Part shown: piece after piece, positions 6,779-14,500 of the stretch
How positions within the stretch are numbered: the stretch's first letter is position 1
Layout of the letters: every line of letters begins with the position of its first letter
Source: CAYGTK01 sp964352775
Lineage (GTDB): Bacteria > Bacteroidota > Bacteroidia > Chitinophagales > CAIOSU01
Assembly: GCA_964352775.1 (NCBI GenBank)
Contig: CAYGTK010000029.1
Span: 1 to 25,895, forward strand
Length of the DNA stretch: 25,895 nucleotides
Direction: 5' to 3'
The notes under the pieces: model-generated
What the model saw: the letters and a program-made list of their open reading frames with translations, nothing else
Database searches by the model: none
Told to the model about the DNA's origin: nothing
Program-made: the position numbers and the translations under genes

Positions 6779-8115
6779 TGGTAACTTACCTTATAAAGCA
6801 AGCAGAACTAATTAATGAAGGGCAACGCAAAGTAGCCGATGTATTAATAAAGAATGGACGAATTGAAAAAATAGCCGATACCATCTCAAATAGCGATGGT
6901 ACTGCCGAAATTGATGGCAACGGTAAATATCTATTACCGGGCTTAATAGACGACCAAGTGCACTTTCGCGAGCCAGGTTTAACACATAAGGGCGAGTTGT
7001 ATACAGAGGCCAGATCTGCTGTTGCGGGTGGTATAACTTCATTTATGGAAATGCCTAACACCAAGCCACCAGCACTAACGCAAGAGCTATTAGAACAGAA
7101 ATATGCCCGAGCTGCCGAAGTATCTTTAGCTAACTATTCCTTCTTTATGGGCACTAGCAATGATAATTATGAGGAGGTAATGAAAACAGATCTTACCAAG
7201 ATCTGTGGGTTGAAGATATTTATGGGTAGTAGTACTGGCAATATGTTGGTAGATGACGACCATATTCTAGCCAAGATATTTGCTAATTTCTCTGGATTAA
7301 TAGCTACCCATTGTGAAGATGAAGCTACCATTAAAGCCAATATGGCTACCTATCGTGAAAAGTATGGAGAGAATGTTCCAATTTCTTGCCATCCATTAAT
7401 CCGTAGTGAAGAAGCATGTTACATATCTTCTTCCAGAGCAGTAGCGCTGGCAGAGAAATTTGATACCCGCTTGCATATACTTCACATTTCTACGGCTAAG
7501 GAAACGGAGCTTTTCAGAAATGATATTCCTTTAGAAGAAAAGCGAATTACAGCCGAAGCTTGTTTACACCACCTATGGTTTAGCGATGTGGATTATGCCG
7601 AGAAAGGCACCCACATTAAGTGGAACCCCGCAGTGAAAACTAGCACCGACCGTGAGGCCGTTTTACAAGCATTGAAAGATGGCCGAATTGATGTACTAGC
7701 AACAGACCACGCACCACATACGTTAGAAGAGAAGACGAACACTTATTTTAACGCACCTTCTGGTGGTCCATTGGCCCAGCATAATTTGGTAGCGCTTTTA
7801 CAAATGGAAAAGGCAGGTAGAATTTCATTAGAAATGATAGTACAGAAAGCTTGCCATAACGTGGCCATAATGTTTGATATTCCTGAGCGTGGCTATATTA
7901 GAGAAGGTTACTGGGCTGATCTTGTATTGGTAGACCCTAACGATGCTTGGACTGTTAGCAAAGAAAATATTTTATACAAGTGCGGCTGGTCACCATTTGA
8001 AGGACAACAGTTTGATGCTAAGGTTACACACACATTCGTGAACGGTCATTTAGCATATCAGAATGGCAACTTCAACGAAAACCAGAAAGGTCAGCGATTG
8101 AGTTTTAACAGATAG
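6778..8115 (+). CDS. pyrC: Dihydroorotase / amidohydrolase with a QVH metal motif
   Basis: A 445-residue cyclic amidohydrolase; the expected reaction is closure of carbamoyl-aspartate to dihydroorotate in pyrimidine synthesis. The barrel opening is LIDDQVHFREPGLTHKGE. Dihydroorotases normally have H-x-H here; this protein has Q60-V-H62. Other probable active-site groups are present: K146 in GLKIFMG (the position of the carboxylated lysine in many relatives), H178 in ATHCE, H236 in ILHIST, and D310 in LATDHAPHT. From memory, the DDQVHFREPG form recurs in Bacteroidota proteins annotated as dihydroorotase, so it is likely a lineage variant and not damage. The ATG overlaps the pfkA stop. A hydantoinase-like function is the main alternative. 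Confidence 0.85.
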   Translation: MVTYLIKQAELINEGQRKVADVLIKNGRIEKIADTISNSDGTAEIDGNGKYLLPGLIDDQVHFREPGLTHKGELYTEARSAVAGGITSFMEMPNTKPPALTQELLEQKYARAAEVSLANYSFFMGTSNDNYEEVMKTDLTKICGLKIFMGSSTGNMLVDDDHILAKIFANFSGLIATHCEDEATIKANMATYREKYGENVPISCHPLIRSEEACYISSSRAVALAEKFDTRLHILHISTAKETELFRNDIPLEEKRITAEACLHHLWFSDVDYAEKGTHIKWNPAVKTSTDREAVLQALKDGRIDVLATDHAPHTLEEKTNTYFNAPSGGPLAQHNLVALLQMEKAGRISLEMIVQKACHNVAIMFDIPERGYIREGYWADLVLVDPNDAWTVSKENILYKCGWSPFEGQQFDAKVTHTFVNGHLAYQNGNFNENQKGQRLSFNR

Positions 8116-8140
8116 GCACCTTACAAACGGAATAGGAAAA

Positions 8141-8172
8141 TTTGCCACTCTAGGCATACTTATCCTATCTTG
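8141..8172 (+). promoter_or_regulatory. Probable promoter of the Cys/Met PLP enzyme gene
   Basis: TTTG (8141-8144), 21 bases, then TATCTTG (8166-8172), one T short of TAnnTTTG. The ATG follows five bases later at 8178, again implying a very short or absent leader. Confidence 0.55.
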
Positions 8173-8177
8173 CTTTT

Positions 8178-9383
8178 ATGAAAAAGCATTATTCTTCAAG
8201 ACATAGCTTGTGCATTAAGGACCCTATTGATCACAAGGGTGTGCCCGCGCACACTCCTCCTATTTACGCAACCAGTACTTTTGTCTACAGTGATCTTGAC
8301 AAGGTTACCGACTTTTTTAAAGGCAAAGGAGAGGCTGATGTATACAGCCGATGGAGTAATCCTACTAATGTAGTAGTGGAAGAAAAAATAGCTGCTTTAG
8401 AAACCTTCGGGATGGAAGAAGAAGGGGCGGCAGTATTATTCGGCTCTGGAATGGCTGCCATATCAGCATTACTAATGGGGCTTGGACTCAAAAGTGGTGA
8501 TACTGTAGTAGCACAAGGAAATATTTATGGAACTACAGTAGAGCTTTTAAATTCTACACTTACCGACCTAGGCGTCAATACGGTTTATACAGACCTACAT
8601 GACCTAGAAGCTTTGGAGGATCTTTTGAAAAAGGATAAAAGGATAAAGCTGATATACTTTGAAACACCTGCTAATCCGCTATGCACTTGTTACGCGCTTA
8701 AGTCAATAGCTGCTCTATCTAATATGTACAAAGTTAAAACTGCGGTGGACAATACATTTGCGAGTCCAATTTTACAACAGCCATTAAGCTTGGGTATAGA
8801 TTATGTGGTACACTCAGCCACTAAATATTTAAATGGGCATGGTACCGGACTAAGTGGTGTGGTAGTGAGTTTAGACAAAGACTTTATAAAGGATAGAATA
8901 TGGAAGATGCGTAAACTATTGGGCGGTATTTGTAGTCCATTCGAATCCTTTTTATTGAATAATGGCATCAAAACTCTAGCCCTCAGAATGGAACGCCATT
9001 GTGATAACACCTTTTTAGTTTCTCAATTTTTAAAACAACAAAAAGAAGTGCTAATAGTGCACTACCCTGGTTCACCTGACCACCCCGATCACATCATGGC
9101 AAGCAGCCAAATGCACGATTTTGGGGGTATGTTAAGCTTTGAACTAAAGGGCGGCCTAAAAGCTGGTATGAACTTGATGCGAAAGGTAGAGTTCTGTACG
9201 TTAACAGCATCGTTAGGAACGGTAGATACATTAATTCAACACCCAGCATCTATGTCACACATCAATGTACCACAAGAGCAGCGAGAAGCCTTTAATATAA
9301 CCGATGGGCTGATACGGCTATCAGTAGGTTTAGAAGCGCCTGAGGATATTATTAGTGACTTAGAACAAGGGCTAATTCAATAG
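8178..9383 (+). CDS. Cys/Met-metabolism PLP-dependent enzyme (cystathionine gamma-synthase/lyase type)
   Basis: A 401-residue fold-type I enzyme. YSRWSNPTN (56-64) is the family phosphate-binding motif, D191 in DNTFASP should contact the PLP pyridine nitrogen, and K216 in HSATKYLNG should form the Schiff base. At the position where methionine gamma-lyases carry a cysteine (YGCT) this protein has YGTT (118-121), which argues for a cystathionine gamma-lyase, gamma-synthase or O-acetylhomoserine sulfhydrylase instead. The exact reaction cannot be fixed from sequence, so no symbol is given. It has its own promoter-like elements 62 bases after the dihydroorotase and ends at a strong two-way terminator. 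Confidence 0.88.
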   Translation: MKKHYSSRHSLCIKDPIDHKGVPAHTPPIYATSTFVYSDLDKVTDFFKGKGEADVYSRWSNPTNVVVEEKIAALETFGMEEEGAAVLFGSGMAAISALLMGLGLKSGDTVVAQGNIYGTTVELLNSTLTDLGVNTVYTDLHDLEALEDLLKKDKRIKLIYFETPANPLCTCYALKSIAALSNMYKVKTAVDNTFASPILQQPLSLGIDYVVHSATKYLNGHGTGLSGVVVSLDKDFIKDRIWKMRKLLGGICSPFESFLLNNGIKTLALRMERHCDNTFLVSQFLKQQKEVLIVHYPGSPDHPDHIMASSQMHDFGGMLSFELKGGLKAGMNLMRKVEFCTLTASLGTVDTLIQHPASMSHINVPQEQREAFNITDGLIRLSVGLEAPEDIISDLEQGLIQ

Positions 9384-9407
9384 GACCAACATTAGCTAAA
9401 AAAAGAA

Positions 9408-9430
9408 AAGGCCACCCAATGGGTGGCCTT
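9408..9430. terminator. Bidirectional rho-independent terminator
   Basis: A perfect 10-base-pair stem, AAGGCCACCC with GGGTGGCCTT, around the loop AAT. An A-rich run precedes it and a T-rich run follows it, so it can end both the PLP-enzyme transcript (plus) and the fabD-lipoprotein transcript (minus). Confidence 0.95.
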
Positions 9431-9454
9431 TATTATACTTATACCAATGGTTAC

Positions 9455-10063
9455 TTAGAACCAAACAGAGAAAATTACGATAAACAATAGTAACCAGAAT
9501 AGGATAGCAAATGCTCCTAAAATGATACCAGCTAGTGCCATACCTCTTCTAGAAGTACCCCATTTAAGGGCTAAGACACCTGTTACAATTGCAGCGATAC
9601 CAAAAAGTATTGTACCGTAGAAGTAACCTATTAAGGCCAATACACCGCCTACTAAAGAAACAATTGCCATAATATCCGCACGATCCATTTTGCGCATCGA
9701 CATCATTTCTAGCTTCTGTGACTTAAAGTTTCCTTTTGTAGCCGTGTAACCATAATCGCCACGCATGTTAGCTAACTTGTCAAAACGAGAAGCACGGTTC
9801 TTTGTACGCTTCTCTTTTCCAGCTTTCACTTTAGTACCTTCTGCTGTAACAACTGTTTCTTCCTCTGGTATTTCATCTATAGTAGCTTCTTGAAGTGCAA
9901 TTTACTCCTCTGCAGAGATAACATCAACAGGCATTGGAGTGCTTTGCGCTACGTCAATTCCATTGTCTCTGTTCAACATCTCATTGGATGAACGTGAGCA
10001 AGAAGTAAACAGGGAGGCAGCTATAACGATAATAGCAAGCCATGATAAATTCATGCTTTTCAT
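9455..10063 (-). pseudogene. Lipoprotein with C-terminal membrane domain, interrupted by one in-frame TAA
   Basis: From the ATG at 10061-10063 the frame gives a clear lipoprotein start: a hydrophobic stretch, then LFTSC with the lipid-acceptor C22. Codon 54 is TAA (9902-9904). The same frame then continues open for 148 more codons to a TAA at 9455-9457, so without the one stop this would be a 202-residue protein. The second part has an acidic stretch (EIPEEETVV), a basic linker (KAGKEKRTKNRASR) and two or three membrane segments (about residues 128-150, 152-166 and 175-200) resembling DUF4190-type small membrane domains. Only 24 bases separate it from fabD, so it is probably co-transcribed. 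It may be a fresh nonsense mutation, a sequencing error, or two products if translation restarts (GTG 9829 or ATG 9766). Confidence 0.8.
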
Positions 10064-10087
10064 AGTAATAGTTTTTGGTTGTAAAAT

Positions 10088-10984
10088 TTAAATACTAGAT
10101 AATTCGTCGGTAAAATTAATAAAAATGGCTTCTCTATCTACTTTTTTTAACAAGCCTTGCAGCACTTTTCCTGGACCTACCTCCGAAAATTCATTAGCCC
10201 CATCTTTAAGCATCTGCTTCATCGTTTGAGTCCACTTAACTGGAGCCGTTAATTGTGCTACCAAATTGTTCTTTACTATCTCTTTATCCATAACGGCATC
10301 AGCTGTTACATTTTGATAGATAGGACAACTCGGTTCGTGGAAAGTAATGTTATCAATTGCTCTAGCTAGCCGCTCTCTAGCTGGCTCCATTAAGGGAGAA
10401 TGAAATGCGCCTGCAACGTTTAGTACCAAAGCTCTTTTTGCACCTGCTTCTTTCAGTTTTTCACACGCTGTTTCCACACCATTTACTGAACCCGAAATAA
10501 CTAATTGACCGGGACAATTGTAATTGGCTGGCACAACTACTTCATTCACTTCAGCACATATTCTTTCTACATCTTCATCCTCCATACCTAGCACGGCTGC
10601 CATAGTAGAAGTTTGTATATCGCATGCAGCTTGCATAGCCAGTGCTCTCTCACGAACTAACTTCAGCCCATCTTCAAAACTCAACACCCCATTAGCCACT
10701 AAAGCAGAAAATTCTCCCAGAGAATGACCAGCAACCATATTTGGCTTAAAACTATCTGCAGCTAGTTTTACCAAAACAACTGAATGTAGAAAAATAGCTG
10801 GTTGCGTGTTTTCTGTGCGTTTTAATTCCTCTTCAGGACCATTGAACATTATATCAGTTAGTCGATAGCCTAATAGTTCATTGGCGAGCTCCATCAACCG
10901 CTTTGCTTCTGCATGATCATCATACAGATCTTTAGCCATACCTACGAATTGAGCGCCTTGGCCCGGAAATAGAAATGCTTTCAT
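10088..10984 (-). CDS. fabD: Malonyl-CoA:ACP transacylase
   Basis: A 298-residue enzyme that moves malonyl groups from CoA to acyl carrier protein for fatty-acid synthesis. The start MKAFLFPGQGAQFVGMA is the family N-terminus; nine further upstream codons are not family-like and were left out. The nucleophile is S88 in GHSLGEFSALVA, the arginine of the VRERALAMQ helix (near 111-113) should bind the malonyl carboxylate, and H195 in GAFHSPLM completes the catalytic pair. No ACP or other fab gene is next to it. It lies 69 bases downstream of the PTPS-family gene and 24 bases upstream of the interrupted lipoprotein, so the three form one unit. Confidence 0.95.
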   Translation of the reverse strand: MKAFLFPGQGAQFVGMAKDLYDDHAEAKRLMELANELLGYRLTDIMFNGPEEELKRTENTQPAIFLHSVVLVKLAADSFKPNMVAGHSLGEFSALVANGVLSFEDGLKLVRERALAMQAACDIQTSTMAAVLGMEDEDVERICAEVNEVVVPANYNCPGQLVISGSVNGVETACEKLKEAGAKRALVLNVAGAFHSPLMEPARERLARAIDNITFHEPSCPIYQNVTADAVMDKEIVKNNLVAQLTAPVKWTQTMKQMLKDGANEFSEVGPGKVLQGLLKKVDREAIFINFTDELSSI

Positions 10985-11053
10985 TATTACGAATTTAGAA
11001 GCACAGAGCAACTAAACGCTACTGAGTTATTGACAATTGTGGAAAGTAGGAAA

Positions 11054-11470
11054 TTAATCTTCACCGAAATACTCGGCGTAAATATTTTCAGTTTCATACA
11101 ACTTAATAGCATGTAATTCGCAATTATCCAAGTGTGGGGCAAGCCTGTCCCATATAGCTACAGCTAAATTCTCAGTGCTTGGTAACTGATCTCTTAAAAA
11201 CGGAACATCCATATTCAAATTGCGATGATCTAGGTGCTCAGTCACTTCTTTTTTGATGAGATCGCCCAGCTTTTTCACATCCATTACAAAACCCGTATCT
11301 GCATCAGGTTGCCCCTTTACCGTTACAAACAGGTCGTAATTATGCCCATGCCAATTAGCATTAGCGCATTTACCAAATACTTGCTGGTTCTTTTCTTCGC
11401 TCCAATTAGGATTATACAGCTTATGGGCTGCATTAAATCGCTCTCGCCTAGTGATATATACCTTTGCCAT
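11054..11470 (-). CDS. 6-pyruvoyl-tetrahydropterin synthase / QueD family enzyme (C-x5-HGH type)
   Basis: A 138-residue T-fold enzyme. Zinc ligands are visible as H16 (FNAAHKL), H41 and H43 (WHGHNY); the catalytic cysteine is C35, and D81-H82 (DHRNLN) supply the other catalytic groups. E127 in ETENIY is in place to hold the pterin. The family splits by motif: QueD (7-deazaguanine and queuosine synthesis) has C-x3-HGH, while pyruvoyl-tetrahydropterin synthases have C-x5-HGH. This protein has C-A-N-A-N-W-H-G-H, the second spacing. That suggests a tetrahydropterin product, yet similar proteins are routinely named QueD in databases, so I leave the symbol empty. It heads the fabD unit behind an exact promoter. 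Confidence 0.88.
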   Translation of the reverse strand: MAKVYITRRERFNAAHKLYNPNWSEEKNQQVFGKCANANWHGHNYDLFVTVKGQPDADTGFVMDVKKLGDLIKKEVTEHLDHRNLNMDVPFLRDQLPSTENLAVAIWDRLAPHLDNCELHAIKLYETENIYAEYFGED

Positions 11471-11478
11471 TTCGGCGG

Positions 11479-11509
11479 CAAAGGTAATTCATGCTCGCCC
11501 CAAAAACAA
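11479..11509 (-). promoter_or_regulatory. Bacteroidota-type promoter of the PTPS-fabD unit
   Basis: On the minus strand: TTG (11507-11509), 20 bases, TACCTTTG (11479-11486), an exact -7 match. The ATG at 11470 is eight bases beyond the box, so the leader is at most a few bases. Confidence 0.78.
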
Positions 11510-11597
11510 CCTCCTACTTACAAGCTGTTGTAGATTGCCAAATATCTATATCAAAACTTCAATTTCCTTATATTGTGCATACAATCAATCAACTATA

Positions 11598-14500
11598 ATG
11601 AGGTACTTTATCACCCTAGCTTGTCTTTCTATTAGCCTATCACTTCTAGCCCAGTCGCCCGAAGCATTCACCTACCAAGCTGTTATCCGCAATAGTGATG
11701 GATCTTTAATACAGTCGCAAGCCATCAATATCCGAACCAGCATCATCCAAGGAAGCACGAACGGAACTGTGGTATACCGAGAAGAACACAAGGCAGGAAC
11801 CAATCAATATGGCCTTACCAGTATTTCCGTAGGCGAAGGAGTACCCGATCAAGGAACATTTAGCGGCGTAAATTGGGGCAACGGACCACTATTTATTAAG
11901 GTAGAACTAGACCTTGGTGGTGCAAGTAGCTATACTGATATGGGTACCTCGCAGCTACTAAGCGTACCATACTCCATCTACTCACAAGTGGCTGGAACGG
12001 CCGTAAATGTGGACGATGCCGATGCCAACCCAACTAATGAGATACAAATACTTAGCATAAGTAGCGACACCTTGTTTTTAACCAATGGTGGCTTCGCCAT
12101 TATTCCATCAACAGGTGGAAGCACTGGGCCAACAGGACCTACTGGGCCACAAGGAACAGCAGGAACCGATGGTGTAACAGGCCCACAAGGCGACCCTGCC
12201 ACCGACGATCAAACCCTGAACTGGAACGGCGGTAACAACACACTTAGCATTACTGGCGGTAACACAGTTATACTCCCTATAAGTGGAGGAAGCGTTGGAC
12301 CAACTGGCCCAACGGGTGCAGCAGGCAGCAACGGAACCACAGGGCCAACTGGTACACAAGGAACTAATGGAGCCGATGGGGCAACTGGCCCTACAGGTCC
12401 ACAAGGCCTTGCAGGAACCGATGGGGCTGATGGGGCTGATGGCGCAACAGGCCCACAAGGTGCAACTGGCCCACAAGGTGATCCCGCAACTGATGACCAA
12501 ACGCTGAATTGGAACGGCGGTAGCAACACACTAGCCATTACCGGTGGAAATTCAGTAGTACTACCAATTTCAGGGGGAAGCGTGGGGCCTACAGGCCCAA
12601 CCGGACCACAAGGTGCAAATGGAGCCAATGGTACAATTGGTGTTGATGGTGCCACAGGGCCAACTGGGCCGGCAGGGGCCAATGGAGCAGCAGGCACAAA
12701 CGGCATTGACGGTGCAACCGGGCCACAAGGATTGGCAGGAACCGATGGACCAACTGGGCCAACAGGCCCGCAAGGTAACCCAGCTACTGACGACCAAACA
12801 TTGAACTGGAACGGCGGAAGCAATACTCTTTCAATTGCAGGTGGAAACTCTGTTGTGTTACCTATTACTGGCGGAAGCGTAGGACCAACTGGCCCAACGG
12901 GTGCACAAGGACCCGCAGGAGCTAATGGTGCAGCAGGAGTGCAAGGCATACCAGGCACAAATGGTACTGACGGTGCTACTGGACCAACGGGTCCTCAGGG
13001 TGTAGCTGGCAGCAACGGACCGGCTGGTGCAATTGGTCCCACAGGCCCGCAAGGTTCAGCAGGTACCAACGGGTCGGCCGGAGCACAAGGACCAACAGGT
13101 CCGCAAGGTACGGCAGGGCTTGATGGAGCAACTGGCCCTACAGGCACAGCCAACGTTATTGCAGGTACAGGTATTAGTATTAGCAACGATACCATCAGCA
13201 ATACCTCCCCTTCTTTATGGATAGAAAGTGGCAACGATATTTACAATGATAACAGCGGCAACGTAGGCATTGGCACAACCAGCCCCGACACTAAGCTACA
13301 AGTAGTTGGTTCGGCAACATTTGGTACCGATGGACAAACCAATACTGGGTCTAACGGACTAATAAGCGGAAACAGTAACAGTTCAGTAGCAAATAATAGC
13401 GTTGCCGCAGGGCAAGGCAACCAAATATTATCAGGTGGAAACAATGGGGTGGCTTATGGTACAAGCAACCAAGTCTCGGGTAATTCCAGTTTTGCCTCTG
13501 GCTCTAACAACCGTGCGTTTGGTCAAAGAAGTGCTGTTTTTGGCTTTACCGATACAATAAGTGGCTTTGCCTCTTTTGCAGCCAATCGCAATAACAATGC
13601 TTTAGGTGATGGCAGCTCCGTTTTCGGGCAGGGGAACAATGCACTATCAGCAAACGAGTTTGTGGCAGGTATGTATGCTACAAAATACACTGCGGTTAGT
13701 ACAACTGCTTACACCCCCAACGACAGACTATTTGTGGTAGGTAACGGTACCGGTTCTTCTAACAGAAGTAATGCCCTAACTGTGCTTAAAAGGGGCTATA
13801 TGGGTTTAGGAACGGCAAACCCACGCCGAAACCTGCATATTTCCGATGGGTCAGCTAGTGGAATATCCAATAATCTTGCACTTGGAGAGGCGCTAATAAT
13901 TACCTCTGAAAATGCCCGAATTTATTTTGAAGACCTTTCTAACTCAACAGGAAACAGAGTTATGGATATTCGGTATAACAATGAAAAGTTAAGCTTTAGT
14001 GCCTTAAGCAACGATGCTACAGCATTTACGGATGTAGACATTTTAACAATACTCAATTCAGGGCGTGTAGGTATACAAAGCAACAACCCTAATGCCACGC
14101 TTCAAGTAGTAGGCACAGCTATGTTTGGGGCCAATGGGCAAACCATAAGCGGTGATAATAGCGTTTTAGTAGGTGCTAGCAACAATATATCGGGCGATGA
14201 AAGTATAGCTGTTGGCATTAGCAACATAGTTAGTGGAAATAGAAGTGCCGCCTTTGGTGTGCAAGACACTTCCAGTGGTTTTGCATCATTAACTGCCAAC
14301 CGCGATAATAATGCCTCGGGAAATTACTCCGTAGCACTTGGCAGGGGTAATACTGCCCCCTCTCTTTACGAAACAGTAGTAGGCTCCTACGCCACCAATT
14401 ATACGTTTACAAGTGCTACTGCATATAGTACTTCTGATAGAATTTTTACAGTGGGTAATGGTTCAAATACCAGTACCAGAAGTAATGCCATTACCGTACT

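Larger units (their letters stand above)
12117..13151 (+). repeat. Collagen-like Gly-X-Y region in four blocks
   Basis: Blocks of 9 (12117-12197), 21 (12297-12485), 22 (12585-12782) and 30 (12882-13151) triplets, all in perfect register. GPT, GPQ, GAT and GTD/GTN dominate. There is no lysine or arginine in the blocks. GPT-rich triplets are the form that is O-glycosylated in Bacillus BclA; whether that occurs here is unknown. Confidence 0.92.

Noticed and set aside
9455..9829. A stand-alone 124-residue membrane protein starting at GTG 9829
   Set aside because: The frame continues upstream through a basic/acidic linker to a single TAA and then a lipoprotein start, so an interrupted longer gene is the simpler reading. 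Restart is kept as an option in the pseudogene entry.
11451..11597. N-terminal extension of the collagen-like protein by 49 codons
   Set aside because: It overlaps the PTPS gene start and its promoter, while the ATG at 11598 begins a proper signal peptide.
12209..12958. A 249-codon open frame on the minus strand rich in CGPVGP
   Set aside because: It is the mirror of the collagen-coding strand: GGx-CCx codons read as Gly-Pro in reverse. It has no start context, and the plus-strand gene explains the region fully.
12117..13151. Regularly spaced repeats that could be mistaken for a CRISPR array
   Set aside because: The repeats follow a 9-base codon period and code for Gly-X-Y in an open frame. 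Repeat units are not of constant length with unique spacers, and no cas gene is near.
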